Positions 25,925-34,650 of a stretch of 64,000 nt of DNA are shown one piece after another. The position numbers and the translations under genes are program-made. Below the pieces are notes generated by a model. It did no database searches. It was not told the origin of the DNA and saw only the letters and a list, made by a program, of their open reading frames with translations. Source of the DNA: CAWKDG01 sp963848355 (GTDB taxonomy: Bacteria; Actinomycetota; Acidimicrobiia; Acidimicrobiales; UBA8190); NCBI GenBank assembly GCA_963848355.1, contig CAWKDG010000012.1, positions 1,302,001 through 1,366,000 of the forward strand, written 5' to 3'. Each line of letters starts with the position of its first letter. Positions within the stretch are counted from its first letter, which is position 1.

Positions 25925-26584
25925 TCAGCGCGCCGTCGCCAGTCCCGACTCGTAGGCGATGACCACCAACTGGGCGCGGTCACGGGCCCCGAGCTTGGTC
26001 AGGATCCGGCTCACGTGGGTTTTGGCTGTGGCCGCGCTCATGTGGAGTTCCTCGGCGATCTCGGCATTGGAGCGCCCCCGGGAGACGAGCACCAACACCT
26101 CCTGCTCTCGGGGCGTCACCGTCGCCAAGAGCTTGGTGTCCTGGTACCGGTGGGTGGACCGCGACGCGAATTCGGCGATGAGCGTCTTGGTCACACTGGG
26201 AGCGAGCAAGGCGTTGCCACCGGCGATGACGGTGATGGCATCGAGCAGGTCCTCAGGGGGCGTGTCCTTCAGGAGAAAGCCACTGGCCCCGGCCTTCAAG
26301 GCCTCGTAGACGTACTCGTCGAGTTCGAACGTGGTGAGGATGAGCACGCGGGTGGGGCCGTCGCCGCCGGCGGCGATGATCTGTCTGGTCGCCTCGATCC
26401 CGTCCATTTCCGGCATCCGGATATCCATGAGGACGACGTCGGGACAGGTCTCCCGCACGACACGGACCGCCTCCTGTCCGTCGGCCGCCACCCCCACCAC
26501 GGCAAAATCGGGCGCCGAGTCGACCAGCACCCGGAAGCCGGCGCGCACGAGGGCCTGGTCATCGACCACCACCACCCTGATCAC
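25925..26584 (-). CDS. NarL/LuxR-family response regulator
   Basis: A 219-residue two-domain regulator. The receiver domain has DD at 8-9, phospho-acceptor Asp54 in VVLMDIRMPEMDG, and the conserved lysine in FLLKDTPP near 105. The C-terminal LuxR-type HTH (LTPREQEVL-like VTPREQEVLVLVSRGRSN, about 155-172, then KTHVSRILTKLG) binds DNA. GTG 26584 overlaps the kinase stop as GTGA, so the pair is translationally coupled. The divergent ABC exporter at 27921 is the likely target. Confidence 0.93.
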   Translation of the reverse strand: MIRVVVVDDQALVRAGFRVLVDSAPDFAVVGVAADGQEAVRVVRETCPDVVLMDIRMPEMDGIEATRQIIAAGGDGPTRVLILTTFELDEYVYEALKAGASGFLLKDTPPEDLLDAITVIAGGNALLAPSVTKTLIAEFASRSTHRYQDTKLLATVTPREQEVLVLVSRGRSNAEIAEELHMSAATAKTHVSRILTKLGARDRAQLVVIAYESGLATAR

Positions 26585-27792
26585 GATCCGACCAGCTTCG
26601 CCATCGGAAAACGGGCCACCACCCGGAAGCCGCCTCCGGGGCGGGGGCCGACCGATAGCGCGCCGTCGAAGAGCGCCACTCGTTCGCGCATCCCGACGAT
26701 GCCATGGTGCGCCTCGCCGTTGGCGGCGGCGGCCTTGAAGGGTTGACCCCCACCGTCGTCGCTGACTTCGAGAACGAGGGTGTCGGCCTCGTCGCGGATC
26801 TCGACCAGCACCCGGGCCGGTCCCGCGTGCTTCACCACGTTGGTGAGAGCTTCCTGGACGATCCGGTAAATCGACAGACCGACGGTGGGTGTGACCGTGG
26901 CCACCGCCGCGCTCTGCACGTCGAGATCGACGACGTACCCGGCCATCTGGACCTGGGCGATCAAGGGACCGAGAGAACCGATATCGGGGGCGGGGGCGAG
27001 CGCGGCGGGGACACCATCGTCGCGTCGGAGGACCCCGAGCATGCGTCGGAGTTCGTCCAGTGCCGAACGGCTGGTCTTCTCCACCGCCGCCAGTGCCTTC
27101 TTCGCCTCGGCCGGCTGATCATCGATGACGTGACGCCCCACCCCTGATTGGACGGCGATGACACTCAAGCTGTGTGCCACCACATCGTGGAGTTCGCGGG
27201 CGATCTGGAGTCGTTCCTCGGCCACCGAACGCTGGGCCCGTTCGACCGCCTCGCGCTGACGCTGGGCCGCCTGCTCGGCCAGACCGGCGGTGTAGGTGCG
27301 TCGGGTCCGCACGCTGTCACCGACGAACCACGCCGCCACGGCAACCACGAAAGCCAGGCTGTCATCTCCGCTCCCGTTGGGACCGCTGACCGTGTAGTGG
27401 TGGAAAAGAGCGGCGACGACGAAGCAGACGAGGGCAACAGCCAAGGCCGGAACGGACTCCCGCCGTTCGTGGGTCGACGCCACCTGGTACATGGGGAAGG
27501 CCACGAAAGGATCGGCGATCGAGTTGGTATTGGACGCCACCGTGGCCAGGACGATGACGGAGATGATGATCGTAAGAGCGGCGATCGGCGCTCGGCGGCG
27601 TAGGGCGATCGTCACACCCGCGCCGAAGGCCGGGACGATCACGTTGAGATTGCCGTTTCTCCGGACGAAGGCGACGGCCACGACAGTGCAGAAGCCGGCG
27701 AGGACGAAGTCGAGATACTGGAGTTGCCGGGCCGAGACACGACTCAGGAGCGGGGGACGGGGAGTCCGTTCTGTCTGATCGGATCCACCCAT
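26581..27792 (-). CDS. NarL-type sensor histidine kinase
   Basis: A 403-residue membrane kinase with about five hydrophobic segments in the first 160 residues and almost no extracytoplasmic domain, as in intramembrane or cell-envelope-stress sensors. The HisKA_3 motif ARELHDVVAHSL gives His202. The ATPase domain has QEALTNVVKHA and a D-x-G-x-G-type VSDDGGGQ. It phosphorylates the co-encoded response regulator. It diverges from an ABC transporter, a common layout for antibiotic or envelope-stress detoxification modules. Confidence 0.92.
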   Translation of the reverse strand: MGGSDQTERTPRPPLLSRVSARQLQYLDFVLAGFCTVVAVAFVRRNGNLNVIVPAFGAGVTIALRRRAPIAALTIIISVIVLATVASNTNSIADPFVAFPMYQVASTHERRESVPALAVALVCFVVAALFHHYTVSGPNGSGDDSLAFVVAVAAWFVGDSVRTRRTYTAGLAEQAAQRQREAVERAQRSVAEERLQIARELHDVVAHSLSVIAVQSGVGRHVIDDQPAEAKKALAAVEKTSRSALDELRRMLGVLRRDDGVPAALAPAPDIGSLGPLIAQVQMAGYVVDLDVQSAAVATVTPTVGLSIYRIVQEALTNVVKHAGPARVLVEIRDEADTLVLEVSDDGGGQPFKAAAANGEAHHGIVGMRERVALFDGALSVGPRPGGGFRVVARFPMAKLVGS

Positions 27793-27920
27793 GTGATCGA
27801 GCCTACTGACACACCGGTGCCCAGGTCATCGCCCCGGGCGCCCTATCGGGACTACTCCCAGGGGGTTAGACGACCGTTCCCCGATCAGGCACCGCCTACA
27901 CCCAGAGACGGAGAGGAGAA

Positions 27921-28952
27921 ATGTCCCTGCGACCGACGATGGGAGCCAGGCATCCATGCGAAGGTCGGTACATGACCACCACCCTGACGCACCCCGACAT
28001 CGCGGACCGACACGCCGCTGACAGCCCGTGGGCGGTGGAGACCCACGGGCTGACCAAGAAGTTCGGGCCCAACACGGCCGTGAACGGCGTGGAACTCCTG
28101 GTACCGCGGGGATGTGCCTTCGGATACCTGGGGCCGAACGGCGCCGGCAAGACCACGCTCATCCGTGTGCTGCTCGGACTGACGCACGCCGACTCCGGCA
28201 CCATGTCGCTTCTCGGCTACGACGTCCCCCGGCACCGTGCCACCGCGCTGTCCCGGGTGGGAGCCATCGTGGACGAACCCCGGTTCCACGGTCATCTGAC
28301 CGGGCGCCAGAACCTCCAGATCCTGGCCGCCGCCCGCGAACCGGCGGCCCGCCGACGCATCGGTCCGGCACTCGAGCGGGTCGGCATCTTGCATCGGGCC
28401 GACGACCGGGTGTCGAAGTACTCGATGGGCATGCGCCAACGCCTCGGTGTGGCCGCCTGTCTGATCGGCGATCCGCAGCTGCTCATCCTGGACGAACCGA
28501 TGAACGGGCTCGACCCGGCCGGGATGCACGAGATGCGCGACATGATCCTTTCCCTGGTGGCCGAAGGCCGCACCGTCGTGTTGTCGTCCCACCTCCTCGA
28601 CGAAGTGGAGCGGACCTGTGACGCCGTGGCCATCGTGGACAAGGGCAACGTGATCCGCCAGGGACCGATCGCCGAGCTGTTGGCCGGTTCTTCGGTCGTG
28701 CTGCAGGTCGAGTGTTCCGATCCCGACCGGGCCGGCACACTGCTCGACGGCACCAGGATCGGGGCCCAGATCGACATCGATCCCGACGGCCTGGCCGTCA
28801 CCCTGCCGGCGGGAACGGCGCGTCCGGTGATCGCCGAGGTCAATCGCGTGTTGGTGGAAGGCGGGATCTCGGTCTACCGATTGCAGGAGATCCAGGCGTC
28901 GCTCGAATCCTGGTTCCTGTCCGTCACGAGCAAATTGGGGGAGTCGGAATGA
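27921..28952 (+). CDS. ABC transporter ATP-binding protein
   Basis: A 343-residue DrrA/CcmA-type ATPase. Walker A GPNGAGKTT (71-79), signature YSMGMRQRLG (about 157-166), Walker B LLILDEPMNGLDP (about 177-189) and switch His in VLSSHLLDE are all intact, followed by a C-terminal regulatory extension. ATG 27921 follows GGAGAGGAG. A start at 27972 is also possible and would remove a poorly conserved leader. The stop overlaps the permease start as ATGA. It is probably an exporter of a hydrophobic compound under control of the adjacent two-component system. Confidence 0.92.
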   Translation: MSLRPTMGARHPCEGRYMTTTLTHPDIADRHAADSPWAVETHGLTKKFGPNTAVNGVELLVPRGCAFGYLGPNGAGKTTLIRVLLGLTHADSGTMSLLGYDVPRHRATALSRVGAIVDEPRFHGHLTGRQNLQILAAAREPAARRRIGPALERVGILHRADDRVSKYSMGMRQRLGVAACLIGDPQLLILDEPMNGLDPAGMHEMRDMILSLVAEGRTVVLSSHLLDEVERTCDAVAIVDKGNVIRQGPIAELLAGSSVVLQVECSDPDRAGTLLDGTRIGAQIDIDPDGLAVTLPAGTARPVIAEVNRVLVEGGISVYRLQEIQASLESWFLSVTSKLGESE

Positions 28953-30127
28953 CGACCATGACCGCTCTCGACACGGCGGCGCCGGCGGCGCCGGTCCCAG
29001 CCGGTCCCGACCACCGGGGTTCATGGATCCCGACCGTCTCCATGATCACCACCCGCATCATGGAGCTGCGCAAACGGCGGGGCCTCATGATCGCCCTGGT
29101 GGTGGTGAACATCGGCATCCCCACCCTCTTTCTCGTCATCCGGTTGCTGGCCCACGCCTTCGCGCCCAAGTCGTACGGGCCGGCCGGCGGCTACGAGATC
29201 TACACCAGCCTCGTGGCCGGGGTGATGTACGTCTTCGGCTTCATCGTGGCCGCCACCCTGGGCTGCACGGCCGGATCGGTCGACCTCTCCGAGGGGATGT
29301 TCCGGCACCTGGTGGTGACGGGCCGGTCGCGGTTGTCGCTCTATCTGGCCCGCATCCCGGCCGGGTTGGCCATCGTCGTGCCCTTGGTGGCCATCGGCTT
29401 CACCATCGTCTGCACCGTGTGCGTGTTCGCCGCGCCGACCCAGCTCAACTACGACGGTGTCACCGTGCCCGTCCACCTGTCGCGTGCCGGTTTCGAGAAC
29501 TGGGCGGCCGACCACGCCGACGAGGTCGTCTGCGACCTCCCCTTCCGGATCGGGCCGTCGTCGTCGATCGGTCCCGTGGTCCAGGACGTCCCCTGCGGTC
29601 CCAACGGCCCGGGCCGCGTGCTGAAGCAACCCCCGGGAGTGAAGACCCCACCCCAACCGACACAGGCCCAGGTCCGCGCCGCGGCCCGACAGATCGCCGG
29701 GATGGACTATGCCGACTACAGCCGGCAGTTCCTGTATCCGCCGGACTCGCTGATGATCAAGAGCGGTTTGTGGCTGGAGCTCGAGGCCGTCATCGGCTTC
29801 ATCGTCGGCCTGGGGCTGGCATCGCTCCTGGGACAGAGGACGGTGGCCGTGGTCCTGTTGATCGTGCTCGAGATCATCCTGACGCCACTCGTGTCCACCC
29901 ACGTCATCCCCCACATGATCAACGGCGAGCGGGGGGTGGTCGGACTGGCCATGGCCCATCTGGAGCCGGGAGGGTTGCCCGTCGTCTTCACCGGGGGCGG
30001 CGGTCCGGGCGGCGGCGGCAACAATCTGGTGCCCGAGTCGATCACCGTGTCGGTGTGCGTCATCGTGGCCTGGCTGGTGGGCTGGACCGCCCTCGGCGCC
30101 TGGCGGATGATGACCAGGGACGCCTGA
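28949..30127 (+). CDS. ABC-2-type transporter permease
   Basis: A 392-residue membrane protein. It has a first helix after MELRKRRGL (LMIALVVVNIGIPTLFLVI), about three helices between residues 90 and 170, a large non-membrane loop of about 100 residues (about 170-265) with several cysteines and proline-rich stretches, and further helices to the C-terminus. This fits an ABC-2 permease with an extended extracellular loop. The start is set by the ATGA overlap with the ATPase gene. It ends just before a strong hairpin shared with the convergent aldehyde dehydrogenase. Confidence 0.82.
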   Translation: MTTMTALDTAAPAAPVPAGPDHRGSWIPTVSMITTRIMELRKRRGLMIALVVVNIGIPTLFLVIRLLAHAFAPKSYGPAGGYEIYTSLVAGVMYVFGFIVAATLGCTAGSVDLSEGMFRHLVVTGRSRLSLYLARIPAGLAIVVPLVAIGFTIVCTVCVFAAPTQLNYDGVTVPVHLSRAGFENWAADHADEVVCDLPFRIGPSSSIGPVVQDVPCGPNGPGRVLKQPPGVKTPPQPTQAQVRAAARQIAGMDYADYSRQFLYPPDSLMIKSGLWLELEAVIGFIVGLGLASLLGQRTVAVVLLIVLEIILTPLVSTHVIPHMINGERGVVGLAMAHLEPGGLPVVFTGGGGPGGGGNNLVPESITVSVCVIVAWLVGWTALGAWRMMTRDA

Positions 30128-30136
30128 TCTCGGGAG

Positions 30137-30164
30137 CCGCCTGACCGCACCGGCGGTCAGGCGG
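30137..30164. terminator. Bidirectional hairpin terminator
   Basis: A perfect 11-bp stem (CCGCCTGACCG with CGGTCAGGCGG) and a 6-base loop between convergent genes. The aldehyde dehydrogenase stop codon lies inside the 3' arm. Confidence 0.75.
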
Positions 30165-31656
30165 TGGCCGTCCCCGGCAGACCCATGGCCTTCACCTCGA
30201 GGTACTCCTCGAAGCCCTCGACGCCGTTCTCGCGGCCGAGGCCGGACTGGCGGTAGCCGCCGAAGGGGACGTCGGGGGCGTTGTACATCCCCCCGTTCAC
30301 CATGAGCGTCCCGGCCCGGATGCGACGGGCCACGGCCAGGGCGCGTTCCTCGGATGCCGAGGTGACGGCGCCGGAGAGGCCGTAGATGGAGTCGTTGGCG
30401 ATGCGGACGGCGTCGTCGTCGTCGTCGAAGGCGCAGATGACGAGGACGGGACCGAAGATCTCCTCCTGGGCGATGGTGGACTTGGGGTTCACGTCGGCGA
30501 ACAGGGTGGGCTCGACGTAGAACCCCTTGGGCAGGTGGGCGGGGATGCCGCCGCCGCGCACCAGGCGGGCCCCGTCGGCCTTGCCCTTCTCGATGTAGCC
30601 GAGGACGCGCTCGCGCTGCTTGGCGCTGATGAGCGGTCCCTGGAAGTTGGCCTCGTCCCAGGGGTCGCCGTAGGTGACCGAGGCCATGCCCTCGGCCGCC
30701 ATCTCGACGGCCTCGTCGTAGCGGGAGCGGTGGACGAGGAGGCGCGTGGTGATGGCGCAGCCCTGGCCCGAGTGGGTGCAGACCCCCATGGCGCTGATGG
30801 GGACCGAGGAGGCGAGGTCGGCGTCCTCGAGGACGATGTTGGCCGACTTGCCGCCGAGCTCCAGGAAGACCTTCTTCACCGTGTCCGAGGCCTTGGCCAT
30901 GATGTGGCGACCGGTCACGGTCGATCCGGTGAAGGTGATCATGTCGACACGGGCGTCGGTGGTGAGGACCTCGCCCACCAGGTGGTCGGAGGAAGCCACC
31001 ACGTTGACCACCCCGGCCGGGAAGTCGGTCTCTTCGGCGATCAGCCGCCCGAGGAAGGTGGCCGACCACGGGGTGTCGGGCGCCGGCTTCAGCACGATCG
31101 TGTTCCCCGCCGCCAGGGCGGGGCCGAGCTTGGCCAGGTTGAGGTAGAGGGGGAAGTTCCAGGGGGTGATGGCTCCGACCACGCCGATCGGCTCGCGGCG
31201 GATGAGGCGGCGTTGGGGCTGGCCGAAGACCTCGCGGACGGGGAGCCAGTGCTCGTACTCGTACTGGTCGGGCCGGGCCGCCCAGTAGCCGAGGTCGTCG
31301 ATGGGGCCGTCGACCTGCATGATGTAGGTCAGCATCAGGGGGCTGCCGACCTCGGCCACGACGATGTGGCGGAGCTCCTCCTTGTGGGCCTCGAGGGCGG
31401 CGTGGAACTGCTCGAGACAGCGGCGCCGGAAGGCGTGGTCGGTGGCCCAGGTCGTCTCGTCGAAGGCGCGGCGCGCCGCGGCGATGGCCTCGGCCATGTC
31501 GGCCGTGGTGCCGTCGGCCGTCTCCCCGAGCGACTCCTCGGTGGCCGGGTCGATGTTGGCGAACGTCTCCCCGCCCGACGCCTCGACGAGCTTGCCGTCG
31601 ATCAGGAGGCGCGGCTCGCCGCGGACCTCGGGTCGTGTCGCTCGAGCATCGGTCAT
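30157..31656 (-). CDS. Aldehyde dehydrogenase (ALDH superfamily)
   Basis: A 499-residue NAD(P)-dependent aldehyde dehydrogenase, the usual family length. Catalytic residues are Asn167 in TPWNFP, Glu266 in LELGGK and nucleophile Cys300 in HSGQGCAITT. It oxidises an aldehyde to the acid that the co-transcribed acyl-CoA ligase (2 bp upstream) could then activate. It is the second gene of an operon whose promoter region holds a CTGAC-N6-GTCAG site. Confidence 0.93.
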   Translation of the reverse strand: MTDARATRPEVRGEPRLLIDGKLVEASGGETFANIDPATEESLGETADGTTADMAEAIAAARRAFDETTWATDHAFRRRCLEQFHAALEAHKEELRHIVVAEVGSPLMLTYIMQVDGPIDDLGYWAARPDQYEYEHWLPVREVFGQPQRRLIRREPIGVVGAITPWNFPLYLNLAKLGPALAAGNTIVLKPAPDTPWSATFLGRLIAEETDFPAGVVNVVASSDHLVGEVLTTDARVDMITFTGSTVTGRHIMAKASDTVKKVFLELGGKSANIVLEDADLASSVPISAMGVCTHSGQGCAITTRLLVHRSRYDEAVEMAAEGMASVTYGDPWDEANFQGPLISAKQRERVLGYIEKGKADGARLVRGGGIPAHLPKGFYVEPTLFADVNPKSTIAQEEIFGPVLVICAFDDDDDAVRIANDSIYGLSGAVTSASEERALAVARRIRAGTLMVNGGMYNAPDVPFGGYRQSGLGRENGVEGFEEYLEVKAMGLPGTATA

Positions 31657-31658
31657 GA

Positions 31659-33164
31659 TCAGCCCTCCCCCTGGCGGCCGGCGGGCGCCGGCTCCATCCG
31701 TTCGGCGCGCAGGCGCGCCTTCATCACTTTGCCGTTCTCTTCCCGTGGAAGCACATCGACGAACTCGACGGCTCGCGGTCTCTTGTAGTCGGCCAGCCTG
31801 GTGGCCAGCCGCCCGAGGAGGGCGTCGGCGTCACGCGCCGCCCCGGGACGGAGCTCGACGACGGCGTGGACCTTCTGGCCCATCCGCTCGTCGGGCAGAC
31901 CGAAGACGGCCGAATCGACCACGTCGGGGTCCTCGGCCAGGGCCGTCTCCACCTCGGCGGGGTAGACGTTGACCCCCCCGGAGAGGATGAGGTCGGTCCG
32001 GCGGTCGGCCAGGAAGAGATAGCCGTCCTCGTCGAGCCATCCCATGTCGCCCACCGTGAAGTAATCGTCGCGCCAGGCCCGGTCGGTCTTGTCGGGATCG
32101 TTGTGGTAGCCGAAGCGCTGACCGGCGAAGGAGGAGATGTAGATCGCACCGACCTCCCCCGCCGGCAGCTCGGACCCGTCGTCAGCGAGGATGCGGAGCG
32201 TTAGCCCCGGAAAGGGCCGGCCCACGCTGCCCGGCTTGGTCAGCCACTCCTCGGGGGAGATCACACAGGCCATCCCCTCGGAGGCCCCGTAGTACTCCCA
32301 GATGGCACCGGCCGGGAAGACGTCGATGATCTTGCGCTTCACCGGCACGGGGCACGGGGCGGCGGCGTGGAGGATCTTGCGCACGCTCGACCGGTCGAAC
32401 GACGGCCAGTCGGCCTCGAGGATGCGGATGAAATGGGCCGGGACCATCTGGGCCGTGGTGACCCGCTCGGTCTCGATGAGGCGCAGCGCCTCGGTGGCGT
32501 CCCACTTCGTCATGATCACCACGGTGCCCCCCTCGTTGAGGGACATCTGGGAGTAGGCGGCCGGGGCCATGTGGTAGCCGGGCCCGCACATCAGGTGGAC
32601 GTCGCCGGGGACCAACCCCCAGAAGGCGGCGTAGGGGTTGGGCGGCGCCGTGCGCGACGGGGCGGGGGCGGGGCGGACGATGCCCTTGGGCCGGCCCGTG
32701 GTGCCCGAGGTGTAGCTCATGGTCACGACGGCCGTGCCCAGAAAGTCCTCGTGGGGCGGGTCGTCCACCCCGGTGGCCAGGCGCGGGTCGGCGGCGGCGA
32801 GGCCCGCCACGCCCGTGGTGGAGACGGCGGCGGTGGCGGCCGCCGATCCGTCGTGGACGAGGACGATGGCACCGGAGTCGCCCACGATGTAGGCCGCCTC
32901 GGGGGCGGTGAGGCGGGTGGAGACGGGGACGACGAGGGCTCCCGACCGGGCCGCGCCGTACCAGGCGGCGAAGGCGGCGGGGCCGTTGCCGAGCATGACG
33001 GCCACCCGGTCGCCGGCCCCCACGCCGGAGGCGGCGAAGGCGTGGGCCATGGCGTTGGCGGCCCGGTCGAGCTGGCGGAAGGTCGTGCGTGTCCCCTCGC
33101 AGACGAGAGCCATCCGGTCAGGGTCGGCGGCGGCGATGGCGGCGAGACCTCGGGGCTCGGTCAC
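31659..33164 (-). CDS. Acyl-CoA synthetase (AMP-forming)
   Basis: A complete ANL-family ligase of 501 residues. The A3 motif SYTSGTTGRPKG (about 149-160), A5 WEYYGASEG (about 289-297), A7/A8 DMGWLDEDGYLFLADRR with GGVNVYPAEVE, and the terminal A10 motif REENGK with the catalytic lysine are all present, unlike the ligase at the left edge. The start is GTG 33164. It probably activates the acid produced by the aldehyde dehydrogenase. It diverges from the amidohydrolase B operon across a palindromic operator. Confidence 0.92.
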   Translation of the reverse strand: MTEPRGLAAIAAADPDRMALVCEGTRTTFRQLDRAANAMAHAFAASGVGAGDRVAVMLGNGPAAFAAWYGAARSGALVVPVSTRLTAPEAAYIVGDSGAIVLVHDGSAAATAAVSTTGVAGLAAADPRLATGVDDPPHEDFLGTAVVTMSYTSGTTGRPKGIVRPAPAPSRTAPPNPYAAFWGLVPGDVHLMCGPGYHMAPAAYSQMSLNEGGTVVIMTKWDATEALRLIETERVTTAQMVPAHFIRILEADWPSFDRSSVRKILHAAAPCPVPVKRKIIDVFPAGAIWEYYGASEGMACVISPEEWLTKPGSVGRPFPGLTLRILADDGSELPAGEVGAIYISSFAGQRFGYHNDPDKTDRAWRDDYFTVGDMGWLDEDGYLFLADRRTDLILSGGVNVYPAEVETALAEDPDVVDSAVFGLPDERMGQKVHAVVELRPGAARDADALLGRLATRLADYKRPRAVEFVDVLPREENGKVMKARLRAERMEPAPAGRQGEG

Positions 33165-33200
33165 AGGGCGGCCAGTGTACGACGGGGGACCGCGGCGCGC

Positions 33201-33216
33201 CTGACGCCGATGTCAG
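33201..33216. promoter_or_regulatory. Palindromic operator CTGAC-N6-GTCAG with a rightward promoter
   Basis: A perfect CTGAC / GTCAG inverted repeat with spacer GCCGAT lies between the divergent acyl-CoA ligase and amidohydrolase B genes. A -10-like TATATG is at 33234-33239, so the operator covers the expected -35 region of the rightward promoter. Confidence 0.65.
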
Positions 33217-33302
33217 GTACGGGAAGGGCCCGGTATATGATCGGCGACACGTTCGGCGCCTCTCCGGTGCCCGCAGAGCACGACGCAGATGGGAGGGGCG
33301 CC

Positions 33303-34577
33303 ATGCACGCAGAGGACCTCATCCTCGTGAGTGTCGACGACCACGTCGTCGAACCGCCCGACATGTTCGACGGGCGGGTCCCGGCCAAGTGGAAGGACCG
33401 CGCCCCCCGGGTCATCCACAAGGACAGCGGGATCGACGTCTGGTCCTACGAGGGCAACGAGATCCCGAACGTCGGGCTGAACGCCGTGGTGGGCCGGCCC
33501 CCCGAGGAGTACGGGATCGAGCCGACCTCCTTCACCGAGATGCGCCCGGGGTGCTACGACATCAACGAGCGGATCCGCGACATGAACGTGAACGGCGTCC
33601 TCGGGTCCATGTGCTTCCCCTCGTTCATCCAGTTCTGCGGCCAGCTCTTCGCCCGGACCGAGGACAAGGAGCTGGCCCTGGCCATGCTCCAGGCCTACAA
33701 CGACTGGCACATCGAAGACTGGTGCGGGGCCTACCCGGGCCGCTTCATCCCGCTCTCGATCCCCGCCATCTGGGATCCCGAGATCATGGCGGCCGAGGTC
33801 CGCCGGGTGGCGGCCAAGGGCTGCCACGCCGTGACCTTCTCCGAGAACCCGTCGAAGCTCGGGTGGCCGAGCGTCCACAGCGACCACTGGGACCCCTTCT
33901 GGAGGGCCTGCTCCGACGAGGGGACCGTCGTCTGCATGCACATCGGCTCGTCGTCGGAGATCGTCATCCCCTCCCCCGACTCACCCTTCGACGTGCTCAT
34001 CACCCTGTCGCCCATGAACATCGTCCAGTGCGCGGCGGACCTTCTCTTCTCGCCGGTGCTCCGGAAGTTCCCCGACCTGCGCCTGGCGCTGTCGGAGGGC
34101 GGGATCGGGTGGATCCCCTACTTCCTGGAGAGGGTCGACTACGTCTACTCCCACCACAAGGCGTGGACGGGCCAGGACTTCGGCGACATGCTCCCCAGCC
34201 AGGTCTTCAGCGAGCGCATCATCACCTGCTTCATCGACGACGCCTTCGGGGTGGAGAGCCGGGCCAAGATGAACGTCGACAACATCTGCTGGGAGTGCGA
34301 CTACCCCCACTCCGACTCGACGTGGCCCCAGGCGCCTGAGATGGCCATGAAGTACCTCGACGGCGTCTCCGACTCCGACGTCAACAAGATCACCCACGAG
34401 AACGCCATCCGCCTCTTCCACTACGACCCCTTCAGTGTCCGGCCCCGGGAGAAGTGCACGGTGGCGGCGCTGCGGGCCGAGGCCACCGACGTCGACACGT
34501 CGCTGATGGCCCGGAACCCGAAGCACGAGCGCAAGCAGGTCTTCGCCGCCGACCTCGGCCACATCGGACGCGACTGA
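33303..34577 (+). CDS. Amidohydrolase-2/ACMSD-type metal-dependent hydrolase B
   Basis: A 424-residue intact paralogue of the frameshifted protein at 10123-11272. Both open with DxHVVEPPDM (SVDDHVVEPPDMF here) and share a C-terminal active-site segment (WECDYPHSDSTWPQ). VVCMHIGSSSE supplies the mid-protein histidine. It is probably a metal-dependent hydrolase, hydratase or decarboxylase in the catabolic programme. ATG 33303 follows GGGAGGGG. A TLP1-like thiolase follows 73 bp downstream in the same direction. Confidence 0.85.
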   Translation: MHAEDLILVSVDDHVVEPPDMFDGRVPAKWKDRAPRVIHKDSGIDVWSYEGNEIPNVGLNAVVGRPPEEYGIEPTSFTEMRPGCYDINERIRDMNVNGVLGSMCFPSFIQFCGQLFARTEDKELALAMLQAYNDWHIEDWCGAYPGRFIPLSIPAIWDPEIMAAEVRRVAAKGCHAVTFSENPSKLGWPSVHSDHWDPFWRACSDEGTVVCMHIGSSSEIVIPSPDSPFDVLITLSPMNIVQCAADLLFSPVLRKFPDLRLALSEGGIGWIPYFLERVDYVYSHHKAWTGQDFGDMLPSQVFSERIITCFIDDAFGVESRAKMNVDNICWECDYPHSDSTWPQAPEMAMKYLDGVSDSDVNKITHENAIRLFHYDPFSVRPREKCTVAALRAEATDVDTSLMARNPKHERKQVFAADLGHIGRD

Positions 34578-34650
34578 GAAGACCGACACACGTCCGCCGT
34601 GGTCGGTCCCCGACCGGCGGGCGGACCGGGGACGCGAGAGGACAGCGGGC

